Shown here in pieces: positions 9,393 to 19,560 of a DNA stretch of 64,000 nt. The position numbers and the translations under genes were made by a program. Under the pieces are notes generated by a model that was not told the origin of the DNA, did no database searches, and worked only from the letters and a program-made list of their open reading frames with translations. Position 1 is the first letter of the stretch; each line of letters starts with the position of its first letter. The stretch is from Roseitalea porphyridii (GTDB taxonomy: Bacteria; Pseudomonadota; Alphaproteobacteria; Rhizobiales; Rhizobiaceae). The DNA is taken from contig NZ_CP036532.1 in assembly GCF_004331955.1 (NCBI RefSeq), positions 992,001 through 1,056,000 of the forward strand, written 5' to 3'.

Positions 9393-10274
9393 GTGTTGAA
9401 GAAGACGTTGAGCCGCTTGGGCGCGGCCGCCATCGCAACCAGCGCAACGCCGATCGCCGCCATGGCGGCTCAGCCCGAAGAGTGGCAGATGGGCTTTCAG
9501 CGCGCGGCCACCGACGTCATGGAGCAGATCATCTGGTTCGAGCGCTACACGCTCGTCTTCCTCGTTCCGATCGTCCTGCTCGTTCTGGGGCTTATCGCCT
9601 GGGTGCTGATCCGCTACCGGGCCAGCCGCAACCCGGTGCCCTCGCGCACCAGCCACAACACGACCATCGAGATCATCTGGACGGTTGGTCCGATCGTGAT
9701 CCTGCTGCTGCTCGCGGTTCCCTCGTTCCAGCTTCTGACCAAGCAGTATTCGCCGCCGAGCGAGCCCGAGATCACGGTCAAGGCGACCGGCTATCAGTGG
9801 TACTGGGGCTACGAGTACCAGACCGACGATGGCGAGGAGATCGTCTTCGACCAGTTGCTCCTGCGCGACATCGATCGCGAACAGCAGCAGAAGCAGGATC
9901 TGGACATCTATCCGCGTCTGCTCGCCGTCGACAACGAACTGGTCGTGCCCGTCGACACCACAGTGCGCGTGCTGGTTACCGCCGCCGACGTGCTTCATTC
10001 CTGGGCCGTGCCGGCCTTCGGCGTGAAGATGGACGCGGTGCCCGGACGGCTGAACGAGACCTGGTTCCGCGCCAACGAGGAGGGCCTCTACTACGGCCAG
10101 TGCTCGGAGCTGTGCGGCAAGGACCACGCGTTCATGCCGCTGGCCGTGCGCGTCGTCAGCCGCGCCGAATTCGAGGAATGGACGACGCTGGCGCGTCAGG
10201 ATCTCGGCGAGGCGAACCGCACCCTGATCGCCCGCATCGAGGCGCGCCGCAAGCTGGCCGAACTGGCCGAATGA
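9393..10274 (+). CDS. coxB: Cytochrome c oxidase subunit II
   Basis: This is subunit II of the aa3-type cytochrome c oxidase, which accepts electrons from cytochrome c at the CuA centre. The CuA ligands are visible: H202 in VLHSWAVP, then C237, C241, H245 and M248 in CSELCGKDHAFMP. There is a signal peptide (about 1-32) and two membrane helices (about 52-75 and 95-115). The aromatic motif YQWYWGYEY precedes the cupredoxin fold. The GTG start at 9393 is supported by GGGAGA (9381-9386). It is the first gene of the cox operon, with coxA 34 bases downstream. Confidence 0.97.
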   Translation: MLKKTLSRLGAAAIATSATPIAAMAAQPEEWQMGFQRAATDVMEQIIWFERYTLVFLVPIVLLVLGLIAWVLIRYRASRNPVPSRTSHNTTIEIIWTVGPIVILLLLAVPSFQLLTKQYSPPSEPEITVKATGYQWYWGYEYQTDDGEEIVFDQLLLRDIDREQQQKQDLDIYPRLLAVDNELVVPVDTTVRVLVTAADVLHSWAVPAFGVKMDAVPGRLNETWFRANEEGLYYGQCSELCGKDHAFMPLAVRVVSRAEFEEWTTLARQDLGEANRTLIARIEARRKLAELAE

Positions 10275-10287
10275 ATTGAACGTCTGA

Positions 10288-11967
<1,680 letters not shown>

Positions 11968-11983
11968 GCACGGGACAGAATGG

Positions 11984-12009
11984 CGGGATGGCGCGGCCGC
12001 GCCGTCCCG
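11984..12009 (+). repeat. Near-perfect 13-bp hairpin between coxA and ctaB
   Basis: A 26-base inverted repeat (arms CGGGATGGCGCGG and CCGCGCCGTCCCG) pairs along its full length with one G-T wobble. There is no T-tract after it, so it is more likely an RNA-stabilising or processing element at the 3' end of the coxBA message than a terminator. It lies 16 bases beyond the coxA stop. Confidence 0.6.
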
Positions 12010-12084
12010 CGAAACCGAAGAGCCGGGCAACCGGCCACCGCCGGCCGACCTGGCCGGCCAAACGATTGGGACAGGGGCTGCCGC

Positions 12085-13011
12085 ATGGCGCTCGTTGACA
12101 ACATCGAAGCCGCAGAGCCGCGCATATCAGAAGCGACACCGCGCGACTATTTCGACCTGCTCAAGCCGCGGGTGATGTCGCTGGTCGTCTTCACCGCTCT
12201 GGTCGGCATGCTGGTCGCGCCGGGCGCGATCAACCCGTTCATCGCCGCCGTCGCGATTCTCGCCATTGCGGTGGGGGCGGGCGCGTCCGGCGCGCTGAAC
12301 ATGTGGTATGACGCCGATGTCGACGCGGTCATGAGCCGCACGGCCAGGCGGCCCATCCCGTCCGGCCGCGTCGGTCGCGACGAAACGCTGGTCTTCGGCC
12401 TCGTCCTGTCGGTGCTTTCGGTGATGACGCTCGGCCTCATCACCAACTGGGTGGCCGGCGGCCTTCTCGCCTTCACCATCTTCTTCTACGCCGTCATCTA
12501 CACGATGTGGCTGAAGCGGACGACGCCGCAGAACATCGTGATCGGCGGCGCGGCCGGCGCGTTTCCGCCGATGATCGGCTGGGCCGCGGTGACCGGCACG
12601 CTGACGCTCGAATCGGCCGTTCTGTTCATGATCATCTTCCTGTGGACGCCGCCGCACTTCTGGGCGCTCGCCCTGTTCAAGCTGCGCGATTACGAGATCG
12701 CCGGCATGCCGATGATGCCAAACGTTGCCGGCGAGCGCTCGACCAAGCGCCAGATGCTGGTCTATTCGGTGCTGCTCGCGGCCTTTGCCGTGCTGCCCTG
12801 GCCGCTCGGCTTCGCCGGTCCCGTCTACGGCGCGGCGGCGATACTGCTCGGCGCCAACTTCATCCGTCATGCGGTGGCGGTGTGGCGCATGGCCGACGGC
12901 GACGCGACGATGGTGCCGGCAAAGCGCCTATTCGGCTTCTCGCTGACCTACCTGTTCGCGATCTTCGCGGTCCTTTTCGTCGAAACCGTCCTCATGCGGG
13001 TGCTGGCGTGA
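12085..13011 (+). CDS. ctaB: Protoheme IX farnesyltransferase (haem O synthase)
   Basis: This enzyme (308 aa) farnesylates haem B to haem O, the precursor of the haem A of the oxidase encoded around it. UbiA-family prenyltransferase motifs are present: [19 protein letters not shown] (the Asp-rich diphosphate site) and the second Asp-containing motif near [12 protein letters not shown]. About eight or nine membrane helices can be read. The ATG at 12085 gives the typical N-terminus. The stop overlaps the GTG of the next small gene (GTGA). Haem A synthase (ctaA) is not in the window. Confidence 0.96.
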   Translation: MALVDNIEAAEPRISEATPRDYFDLLKPRVMSLVVFTALVGMLVAPGAINPFIAAVAILAIAVGAGASGALNMWYDADVDAVMSRTARRPIPSGRVGRDETLVFGLVLSVLSVMTLGLITNWVAGGLLAFTIFFYAVIYTMWLKRTTPQNIVIGGAAGAFPPMIGWAAVTGTLTLESAVLFMIIFLWTPPHFWALALFKLRDYEIAGMPMMPNVAGERSTKRQMLVYSVLLAAFAVLPWPLGFAGPVYGAAAILLGANFIRHAVAVWRMADGDATMVPAKRLFGFSLTYLFAIFAVLFVETVLMRVLA

Positions 13012-13178
13012 ACGCGATGGCCGAAGACCGCAAGACCGTCGAACTCACCGAGGCCCAGCAGAAGGCCCGTCGCAAGCGCTCGATCGCCATCGCGCTGTGC
13101 CTGGCCGCCTTCGTCGTCATCTTCTATGTGGTGACCGTCATCAAGCTCGGTCCCGATGTCATCAACCGGCCACTCTAG
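13008..13178 (+). CDS. Small cox-operon membrane protein (CoxF-like, 56 aa)
   Basis: This is a single-span membrane protein with a charged N-terminus ([20 protein letters not shown]), one helix (about residues 27-47) and a short tail ending GPDVINRPL. Such a small ORF between ctaB and ctaG is usual in rhizobial cox operons, where it is often labelled CoxF; its function is not established. GTG 13008 overlaps the ctaB stop. ATG 13017 is an alternative that removes three residues. Confidence 0.82.
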   Translation: MNAMAEDRKTVELTEAQQKARRKRSIAIALCLAAFVVIFYVVTVIKLGPDVINRPL

Positions 13179-13185
13179 GAAAGCC

Positions 13186-13839
13186 ATGAGCACCGCCAAC
13201 CCGACCCGCCAGCAGGACAGCAAGCATCGCTCCAACGTGCGCATCGCCGCGCTGTGTCTTGCATTCTTCGCGGGTATGGTCGGGCTCGCCTACGCCTCGG
13301 TGCCGCTCTATGAACTGTTCTGCCGTGTCACCGGCTATGGCGGCACCACGCAGGTCGCCGACACATCGCCCGTCCAGGTGCTCGACAAGACGATCAATGT
13401 GCGTTTCGACGCCAACACGGGCGCCGGGCTGGGCTGGGAGTTCAAGCCCGTCGACCGGCAGGTCACGCTGAAGATCGGCGAGTTGAAGCAGGTCGCATAC
13501 ACCGCGCGCAACTGGCGCGAGATGGCCTCGACCGGGTCGGCGACGTTCAACGTCACGCCGCAGGCGGCCGGCGCCTACTTCAACAAGATGGAATGCTTCT
13601 GCTTCACCGAGACGACGCTGGAACCGGGCGAGCAGATGGACATGCCGGTGGTCTTCTTCATCGACCCGGCCATCGTCGACGCCAAGGAACTCAAGGACGT
13701 GTCGACCATCACGCTGTCCTACACCTTCTTCAAGATCGACGCGCCGGCCGAAACCGCCGACGCAGGCGCCGACGCGCCCGTCGAGATCGAAATCAATCCG
13801 GACGCCGAAGAGGCCGTCCGCAACGACAATCGGGGATGA
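13186..13839 (+). CDS. ctaG: Cytochrome c oxidase assembly protein CtaG/Cox11
   Basis: This is the copper chaperone (217 aa) that delivers copper to the CuB site of subunit I. One N-terminal membrane anchor (about residues 20-40, ending YASVPLYELFCRVTGYGGTT) is followed by a periplasmic immunoglobulin-like domain. The copper-binding motif reads MECFCFTETTLEPGEQMDMP, the Cox11 hallmark. It also has an acidic C-terminal extension rich in Asp, Glu and Ala. The ATG at 13186 follows AGGAAAG. It is tightly linked to coxC downstream. Confidence 0.96.
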   Translation: MSTANPTRQQDSKHRSNVRIAALCLAFFAGMVGLAYASVPLYELFCRVTGYGGTTQVADTSPVQVLDKTINVRFDANTGAGLGWEFKPVDRQVTLKIGELKQVAYTARNWREMASTGSATFNVTPQAAGAYFNKMECFCFTETTLEPGEQMDMPVVFFIDPAIVDAKELKDVSTITLSYTFFKIDAPAETADAGADAPVEIEINPDAEEAVRNDNRG

Positions 13840-13844
13840 CTGAC

Positions 13845-14723
13845 ATGGCCGATACCCACGCCAAGAACCATGACTATCACATTCTGGAGCCCAGCCCCTG
13901 GCCGCTGATCGGCGCCATCGGGGCGCTGGTGATGGCGATCGGCGCCATCGGCTGGATGCAGGCGGGGCAGGGCAACGAGTTCTCGTTCCTCGGCATTCCC
14001 ATGGCCAATCCTTGGACGTTCCTGATCGGGCTACTGATCGTGCTCTACACCATGTTCGGCTGGTGGTCGGACACGGTGCGCGAGTCGCTTCAGGGCCACC
14101 ACACCCGCGTTGTGTCCCTGCACCTGCGCTACGGCATGATCATGTTCATCGCCTCGGAGGTGATGTTCTTTGCGGCATGGTTCTGGGCGGTGTTCGATGC
14201 CAGCCTTTTTTACGGCGAGGCCCAGCAGGTCGGCCGCATGGAATACACGGGCGGCCAGTGGCCCCCGGCGGGTCTGGAAGTGCTCGATCCGCTGCACCTG
14301 CCGCTCTACAACACCGTCATCCTGCTGCTGTCGGGCACGACGGTCACCTGGGCGCACCACGCGCTTCTGCACAATGATCGCGATGGCCTGAAGATGGGCC
14401 TGTGGCTGACGATCCTGCTCGCCATCCTGTTCACCTGCGTGCAGATCTACGAGTTCGCCGTCGCGCCCTATTCCTTCTCGGGATCGCTTTATGGCGCGAC
14501 CTTCTTCATGGCGACGGGCTTCCATGGCTTCCATGTCTTCGTCGGAACGATCTTCCTGATCGTGTGCCTGGTACGGGCCTATGCGGGCCATTTCACGCCG
14601 CAGAAGCATTTCGGCTTCGAGGCCGCGGCCTGGTACTGGCACTTCGTCGACGTCGTCTGGCTGTTCCTGTTCTTCGTCGTCTATGTCTGGGGAACCTGGG
14701 GCGCGCCGATCTATCACCACTGA
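13845..14723 (+). CDS. coxC: Cytochrome c oxidase subunit III
   Basis: This is subunit III (292 aa), a seven-helix membrane protein that stabilises the oxidase and its O2 channel. The N-terminus AKNHDYHILEPSPWP and the motifs HTRVVSLHLRYGMIMFIASE and AAWYWHFVDVVWLFLF are typical. ATG 13845 is chosen by family N-termini; ATG 13836, overlapping the ctaG stop as ATGA, is nearly as good. A hairpin with a short T-rich tail follows it. Confidence 0.96.
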   Translation: MADTHAKNHDYHILEPSPWPLIGAIGALVMAIGAIGWMQAGQGNEFSFLGIPMANPWTFLIGLLIVLYTMFGWWSDTVRESLQGHHTRVVSLHLRYGMIMFIASEVMFFAAWFWAVFDASLFYGEAQQVGRMEYTGGQWPPAGLEVLDPLHLPLYNTVILLLSGTTVTWAHHALLHNDRDGLKMGLWLTILLAILFTCVQIYEFAVAPYSFSGSLYGATFFMATGFHGFHVFVGTIFLIVCLVRAYAGHFTPQKHFGFEAAAWYWHFVDVVWLFLFFVVYVWGTWGAPIYHH

Positions 14724-14743
14724 TCGGTTTGGCACCAAGAACC

Positions 14744-14777
14744 GGGGCGGTCGTGGAAGCGCGGCCGCCCCTTGTCT
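14744..14777 (+). terminator. Stem-loop after coxC, possible terminator or attenuator
   Basis: GGGGCGG (14744-14750) pairs with CCGCCCC (14765-14771) and is followed by TTGTCT. It sits between coxC and surf1, so it could end the main cox transcript and lower surf1 expression. The T-tract is imperfect. Confidence 0.45.
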
Positions 14778-14789
14778 ATCTGAGGTTCG

Positions 14790-15539
14790 ATGAGCGCACC
14801 GACCAAGACCGATGAGCCCGACCAGGACCGCCGCTTTCCGTGGCTGGTCGTCGTGTGCGCGCTGCCGGTGCTCGCCGTGCTTGTCATGCTCGGCAACTGG
14901 CAGGTTCAGCGGCTCGCGTGGAAGCAGGACCTGCTCGCGACGATCGAGGCGCGGCTCGATGCGGCGCCGGTCCCGGCCGCCGGGATCGCCGGTCTGGTGT
15001 CGGCAGGCGATGACATCCGTTACCGCCCCGTCGAGGCGAGGGGCACCTTCGCGCACGAGCGGGAGCAGCATTTCTTCGCCACCCACAATGGCGCCTCGGG
15101 CTACTATCTCTACACGCCGCTCGAGATGGAAGGCGACGAGGTCGTCTTCGTCAATCGCGGCTTCGTGCCGTTCGATCTCAAGGAGCTGGAGAGACGGCCC
15201 GAAAGCCTCACCGAAGGCCCTGTGGCCGTCACCGGTCTGGCGCGCGAGAGGCTGGACGGAAAGCCCTCCTTCATCGTGCCCGATAATGATCGGGAAAAGA
15301 ACATCTACTACTGGAAGGACTGGAACCTGATGGTGGACCGCGCCGGCTACGCGCCGGACGATGTGCTGCCGTTCTTCATCGACGCGTTCGAGGACGAGGT
15401 GGCCGGCGGCTGGCCGATCGGCGGCGTCACCCGCATCGACCTGCCCAACAACCATCTGCAGTATGCGGTGACCTGGTACGGTCTGGCCGTGACGCTGGTG
15501 ATCGTGCTTGGCGCCTTCGTCTGGCGGCGGAGGCGCTGA
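14790..15539 (+). CDS. surf1: SURF1-family cytochrome oxidase assembly protein (249 aa)
   Basis: This protein is needed for haem A insertion into subunit I of the oxidase. It has the SURF1 layout: an N-terminal membrane helix (about residues 15-35, followed by LGNWQVQRLAWKQDLL), a periplasmic domain with RYRPVEARGTF and VNRGFVPFD, and a C-terminal helix (about 222-243) after the conserved NNHLQYAVTWYGLA. It closes the cox gene run. It overlaps nothing and is followed by the convergent hicB gene four bases later. Confidence 0.94.
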   Translation: MSAPTKTDEPDQDRRFPWLVVVCALPVLAVLVMLGNWQVQRLAWKQDLLATIEARLDAAPVPAAGIAGLVSAGDDIRYRPVEARGTFAHEREQHFFATHNGASGYYLYTPLEMEGDEVVFVNRGFVPFDLKELERRPESLTEGPVAVTGLARERLDGKPSFIVPDNDREKNIYYWKDWNLMVDRAGYAPDDVLPFFIDAFEDEVAGGWPIGGVTRIDLPNNHLQYAVTWYGLAVTLVIVLGAFVWRRRR

Positions 15540-15542
15540 TCT

Positions 15543-15926
15543 TCACACGCCGTCGGCGGCGACCCGACGCGCCATCCATTCGATGAAGCTCACCCGCGTC
15601 ATGTTCCGGCGCTTTGCTTCCTCGTCGATGAAGGCAGCGACCCCCTCGTCGAGGGTCAAGTTCGCCCGAACCGTACGACCGGTCAGACGAATGAGCGGCA
15701 CGAGCACGAGGGATGAACCTTTGGGAACGATGACGGCCTCCGGCGGCGTGGGCTCCGCGATCGCCAGGCCGTCCGCTTCCATCTCCAGGACATAGTCGCG
15801 CAAGGCTTCCTCGGCATTGAGAAGCGCCTCATCGATCGTCGCTCCCATCGCCACGACACCGTCCAGATCCGGGAAGGCGACGCCATAGGCGCCCCTCTTG
15901 CCATCTATGAGCGCGGGATATCGCAT
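15543..15926 (-). CDS. hicB: HicB-family antitoxin with ribbon-helix-helix domain (127 aa)
   Basis: This is the antitoxin of a type II HicAB module. The N-terminal half has the HicB fold motif YGVAFPDLDGVVAMGATIDE followed by ALLNAEEALRDYVLEME. The C-terminal part (about residues 88-122) reads as a ribbon-helix-helix DNA-binding domain, RANLTLDEGVAAFIDEEAKR, expected to repress the operon. ATG 15926 follows a purine-rich AAAGGGG site; a TTG at 15947 overlapping the toxin stop is a weaker choice. It is downstream of hicA, the usual order for this family. Confidence 0.92.
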   Translation of the reverse strand: MRYPALIDGKRGAYGVAFPDLDGVVAMGATIDEALLNAEEALRDYVLEMEADGLAIAEPTPPEAVIVPKGSSLVLVPLIRLTGRTVRANLTLDEGVAAFIDEEAKRRNMTRVSFIEWMARRVAADGV

Positions 15927-15943
15927 CGCCCCTTTCCCTGTCC

Positions 15944-16129
15944 TCAATTCCAGTTCGCCTTCTTCGAGATGCTGCGCAGAACACCGGGCGACAGCGTCTT
16001 GTGCCGAGGAACGGTGATGATGCCCTTGATGTGCGGGTGGCGGTAGATGTCGTGACCCGCCCCGTGCCGCGCCAGATACCAGCCTTCGGCTTTCAGCCTC
16101 CGAACGACGTCGGACGTCCGATTATCCAC
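15944..16129 (-). CDS. hicA: HicA-family mRNA interferase toxin (61 aa)
   Basis: This is a small double-stranded-RNA-binding-fold toxin that cleaves mRNA during translation. The catalytic histidine is H26 in RHGAGHDIYRHP, and the family C-terminal motif VPRHKTLSPGVLRSI is present. The GTG start at 16129 is forced, since the nearby ATG at 16133 is out of frame; AGGAG lies six bases upstream. The perfect palindrome at 16143-16158 sits directly before the ribosome site. The pair is intact and presumably functional. Confidence 0.92.
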   Translation of the reverse strand: MDNRTSDVVRRLKAEGWYLARHGAGHDIYRHPHIKGIITVPRHKTLSPGVLRSISKKANWN

Positions 16130-16142
16130 CCATCACTCCTCC

Positions 16143-16158
16143 GTGCATATATATGCAC
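16143..16158. promoter_or_regulatory. Perfect 16-bp palindrome over the hicA promoter (candidate HicB operator)
   Basis: GTGCATATATATGCAC is perfectly self-complementary. On the minus strand a TTGCGG (16177-16172) lies 18 bases from TATATA inside the palindrome, so the palindrome covers the likely -10 element of hicAB. HicB has a ribbon-helix-helix domain, a fold that typically binds such palindromes to autoregulate. Confidence 0.7.
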
Positions 16159-16246
16159 CTGTTCATGAGCGCCGCAAGGCGATAGTCTGCCATGGGTTGA
16201 GGTCCGCCGCCTTGACACCGGCATTCAAACCCTCGACATCTCTGCC

Positions 16247-17260
16247 ATGAACGTCCACGCCACCAAACCGCCGCTGACGATCCGCCTGTGCGAGCCGCGC
16301 GGCTTCTGCGCGGGCGTCGACCGGGCGATCCAGATCGTCGTGCTGGCGCTCAAGAAGCACGGCGCACCGGTCTATGTCCGCCACGAGATCGTGCACAACA
16401 AGTTCGTCGTCGAGGCGCTGCGCGAGCGCGGCGCGGTGTTCGTCAAGGAGCTTGGCGACATCCCCCCCGAACACACGGACCGGCCGGTCGTCTTCTCCGC
16501 CCATGGGGTGCCCAAATCCGTGCCGGCCGACGCCGAGGCCCGCAACCTTCTCTATCTCGACGCCACCTGCCCGCTCGTTTCAAAGGTGCACAAGCAGGCC
16601 ATGCGGCACCAGCGTCTGGGCCGGCACGTGCTGCTGGTCGGCCATGCCGGCCATCCCGAGGTGGTCGGCACGATGGGGCAACTGCCCGAGGGCGCCGTCA
16701 CGCTTGTGGAGACCGCCGAACAGGTCGCCGGCCTTCAGGTGCCGGACGAGGACAATCTCGGCTTTGTCACCCAGACCACGCTGTCAGTGGACGACACCGC
16801 CGACGTCATCGCCGCGCTTCGCGAGCGGTTTCCGGCGCTCGCCGCACCGTCTTCGGACAGCATCTGCTATGCGACCACCAACCGTCAGGAGGCGGTCAAG
16901 CAGGCCGCGCTGGGCACCGACATCTTCCTGATCGTCGGCGCGCCGAATTCGTCCAATTCCATGCGGCTCGTCGAGGTCGCCAAGCGGCACGGCGCCGCCG
17001 ACTCCATGCTGATCCAGCGCGCCGCCGACATCGACTGGAACCGCATCGGCAATGCGGCGACGATCGGCATGTCGGCGGGCGCCTCGGCCCCAGAAATCGT
17101 CGTCGAGGAGATCATCGACGCCTTGCGCGAAAGGCGCAACGTGACCGTCGATATCGCCCTGACCGCCGAGGAAACCGAGATGTTCCCGGTCATGCGTTCG
17201 CTGCGGGACACGCCGCTGACCGGCGACGACATGGCCTTCCTGAACGGCACCGGCAACTGA
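16247..17260 (+). CDS. ispH: 4-hydroxy-3-methylbut-2-enyl diphosphate reductase
   Basis: This is the last enzyme of the MEP isoprenoid pathway (337 aa). It reduces HMBPP to IPP and DMAPP using a [4Fe-4S] cluster. The three cluster cysteines are visible in [23 protein letters not shown] and [11 protein letters not shown]. The conserved [14 protein letters not shown] and the C-terminal [13 protein letters not shown] are present. Full length. It is followed 13 bases later by thrB on the same strand. Confidence 0.97.
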   Translation: MNVHATKPPLTIRLCEPRGFCAGVDRAIQIVVLALKKHGAPVYVRHEIVHNKFVVEALRERGAVFVKELGDIPPEHTDRPVVFSAHGVPKSVPADAEARNLLYLDATCPLVSKVHKQAMRHQRLGRHVLLVGHAGHPEVVGTMGQLPEGAVTLVETAEQVAGLQVPDEDNLGFVTQTTLSVDDTADVIAALRERFPALAAPSSDSICYATTNRQEAVKQAALGTDIFLIVGAPNSSNSMRLVEVAKRHGAADSMLIQRAADIDWNRIGNAATIGMSAGASAPEIVVEEIIDALRERRNVTVDIALTAEETEMFPVMRSLRDTPLTGDDMAFLNGTGN

Positions 17261-17273
17261 CGGGCAGGGCCGC

Positions 17274-18257
17274 TTGGCTGTCTACACAGATATCTCCGAA
17301 GACCAGCTTCGCGCATTCCTGAAGCCTTATGGCGTCGGCGAGCTTCTGTCCTACAAGGGCATCGCCGAGGGCGTCGAGAACTCCAACTTCGCCGTGCACA
17401 CGCGCGGCGGCCAGTTCATCCTCACGCTCTACGAGAAGCGCGTCCGGCGCGAGGATCTTCCCTATTTCCTCGGCCTTATGGAGCATCTGGCGACCAAGGG
17501 CATCTCATGCCCCCTGCCGGTGCGGCGCGCCGACGGCGAGATGCTGGGCGAACTGGCCGGCCGGCCTGCGGCTATGGTCACCTTTCTCGAGGGCATCTGG
17601 ATGCGTCGCCCGACGCCGGTCCACTGCGCCGGCGTCGGCGCGGGCATGGCGGCGATGCACCTGGCCGGCGCCGACTTTGGCATCCGCCGCCGTAACGGGC
17701 TGACGCTGCAGGACTGGCGACCGCTTTGGAAAGACTGCCTGGATGCGCATCCGGCGATGGAGGCGGGCCTTGCCGATGAGACCGAGGCGCTTCTTGCGCA
17801 CCTCGAACGGGGTTGGCCCGGCGGGCTGCCGGAGGGCAACATCCACGCCGACCTGTTTCCGGACAACGTCTTCTTTCTGGGCGATGAATTGTCGGGCATC
17901 ATCGACTTCTACTTCGCCTGCACCGATGCGCTCGCCTACGACGTCGCGGTCGCACTCAATGCATGGTGCTTCGAGCGCGACCATTCCTTCAACATCACCA
18001 AGGGCAAGGCGCTTCTCGATGCCTATCACGCCGTGCGGCCGCTGACCGCACCGGAGATCGAGGCCCTTCCGACCCTTGCGGCCGGCGCGGCGCTGCGGTT
18101 CATGCTGACCCGGCTCTATGACTGGGTGACCACGCCGGAGGGCTCGCTCGTGGTCAAGAAGGACCCGGACGAATACGTCCGCAAGATGCGCTTTCATCAG
18201 ACGATCGGCTCGGCGTCCGAATACGGTCTCGACACCGCACTGCGCGCGACGGGTTGA
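17274..18257 (+). CDS. thrB: Homoserine kinase (ThrB, aminoglycoside-phosphotransferase fold)
   Basis: This enzyme (327 aa) phosphorylates homoserine in threonine synthesis. It is the alphaproteobacterial type with the APH kinase fold rather than the GHMP fold. The catalytic loop is [14 protein letters not shown] and the metal-binding motif [11 protein letters not shown]. The start is TTG 17274, giving [12 protein letters not shown], with a CAGGG ribosome site. The pathway partner thrC lies about 8 kb away on the other strand. The gene ends four bases before rnhA. Confidence 0.95.
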   Translation: MAVYTDISEDQLRAFLKPYGVGELLSYKGIAEGVENSNFAVHTRGGQFILTLYEKRVRREDLPYFLGLMEHLATKGISCPLPVRRADGEMLGELAGRPAAMVTFLEGIWMRRPTPVHCAGVGAGMAAMHLAGADFGIRRRNGLTLQDWRPLWKDCLDAHPAMEAGLADETEALLAHLERGWPGGLPEGNIHADLFPDNVFFLGDELSGIIDFYFACTDALAYDVAVALNAWCFERDHSFNITKGKALLDAYHAVRPLTAPEIEALPTLAAGAALRFMLTRLYDWVTTPEGSLVVKKDPDEYVRKMRFHQTIGSASEYGLDTALRATG

Positions 18258-18260
18258 ACC

Positions 18261-18746
18261 ATGGCCGAGGCCAAGCGCATCACCATTCACACCGATGGCG
18301 CCTGTTCGGGAAATCCGGGTCCCGGCGGGTGGGGGGCGATCCTGGAATGGAACGGCACCCGCAAGGAGCTTTCGGGCGGCGAGGCGAAGACGACCAACAA
18401 TCGCATGGAACTGACCGCCGCGATCCGGGCCCTGGAAGCGCTCAAGGGCGGCCCGCACACCGTCGAACTCTACACCGACTCCAACTACGTCAAGGACGGC
18501 ATTTCGGGCTGGATCCACGGCTGGAAGAAGAACGGCTGGAAGACGGCCTCCAGGAAGCCGGTCAAGAACGCCGAACTGTGGCAGGCGCTCGATGCGGCGA
18601 CGCGGCGCCATGATGTGCGCTGGCACTGGCTGAAGGGCCATGCCGGCCATGAACAGAACGAGCGCGCCGACGAACTCGCCCGCGAGGCGATGAAGCCGTT
18701 CAAGGCGCCAAAAGCCGAAAAAGAGGAAGCCACACGCGATGACTGA
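18261..18746 (+). CDS. rnhA: Ribonuclease HI (161 aa)
   Basis: This enzyme degrades the RNA strand of RNA-DNA hybrids. The four catalytic acidic residues are in [37 protein letters not shown] and NERADELA, all conserved. The length is typical. A basic patch ([15 protein letters not shown]) forms the substrate handle. The final eight bases overlap the next small membrane gene. Confidence 0.97.
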   Translation: MAEAKRITIHTDGACSGNPGPGGWGAILEWNGTRKELSGGEAKTTNNRMELTAAIRALEALKGGPHTVELYTDSNYVKDGISGWIHGWKKNGWKTASRKPVKNAELWQALDAATRRHDVRWHWLKGHAGHEQNERADELAREAMKPFKAPKAEKEEATRDD

Positions 18747-18942
18747 GCCGAACCGGCCGCCGGGCACGCCCGCCCAGCGCTACGCCGCCTACGCGCTGAT
18801 CGGCGCGGCCATCGGCGCGATCGCCGTGTGGTTCGTCGCCGATGCGGTATCGCTTGCCACGCTCGGATCGGGCCTGGCGGGCGGGGCGGTCGCAGGGGTT
18901 ATCGCCGGCTTCGTCCGCACCCGCGCCGGGCTCGATCGCTGA
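18739..18942 (+). CDS. Small hypothetical membrane protein (67 aa)
   Basis: Two hydrophobic segments (about residues 17-33 and 38-58) are rich in Ala and Gly ([18 protein letters not shown] and [18 protein letters not shown]). The N-terminus is Pro-rich and polar. It overlaps the end of rnhA by eight bases, which suggests coupling. No family is recognised. Coding status rests on the membrane pattern and gene overlap. Confidence 0.6.
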   Translation: MTEPNRPPGTPAQRYAAYALIGAAIGAIAVWFVADAVSLATLGSGLAGGAVAGVIAGFVRTRAGLDR

Positions 18943-18955
18943 TGCGGCCGGCGGC

Positions 18956-19468
18956 CTATGCCGCCGTCGCCGAACCCGCTTCGTCGAGTTGCTGCAGCAT
19001 CCGCGCGGCACCGGAGATCTCGGCTTCGCCCGGATTGTCCTCGACATTGAGGGATTTGACGACACCGTCCTCGACCAGCATCGAATAGCGCTTCGTGCGC
19101 ACGCCCAGGCCAGCCGCCGACAGGTCGGCATCCATGCCGATCGCTCTGGTGAACGCGCCGTCCCAGTCGGCCAGAAAGCCGATCTTGTCCATCCCGCCCG
19201 ACTGCTCGGCCCATGCCTTCATGACGAAGGGGTCGTTCACGGAGACGACCGCGATTGCGTCGACACCCTTGGAGAGGATTTCGTCGCGATTGTCGAGATA
19301 GCCGGGCAGATGGTTGAGCGTGCAGGTCGGCGTGAACGCTCCGGGCACGGCAAAAAGCACGACCGTCTTGCCGCCGAAGATGTCGGGCGTCTCGACATTG
19401 GCGGGGCCGTCGGCGTCGACGGTCTTGAGCGTCATTTCCGGCAGTTTATCGCCGATCGCGATGGTCAT
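18956..19468 (-). CDS. Peroxiredoxin, Prx5 type (170 aa)
   Basis: This is a thiol peroxidase that reduces H2O2 and organic peroxides. The peroxidatic cysteine is C49 in VPGAFTPTCTLNHLPGY, the Prx5 signature. The WDGAFTRAIGMDADLS stretch and the conserved arginine in LGVRTKRYSMLVEDG complete the active site. No fused glutaredoxin domain is present. It faces the rnhA operon tail to tail. Confidence 0.95.
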   Translation of the reverse strand: MTIAIGDKLPEMTLKTVDADGPANVETPDIFGGKTVVLFAVPGAFTPTCTLNHLPGYLDNRDEILSKGVDAIAVVSVNDPFVMKAWAEQSGGMDKIGFLADWDGAFTRAIGMDADLSAAGLGVRTKRYSMLVEDGVVKSLNVEDNPGEAEISGAARMLQQLDEAGSATAA

Positions 19469-19560
19469 CTGATCATCCTCTCCTGAGTGTTTGGGACCTG
19501 ATGTAAATAGGCGCCCGACGGCGCCGATAAAGAGCCCGAAAGCCGGGCACGATCAACGCT

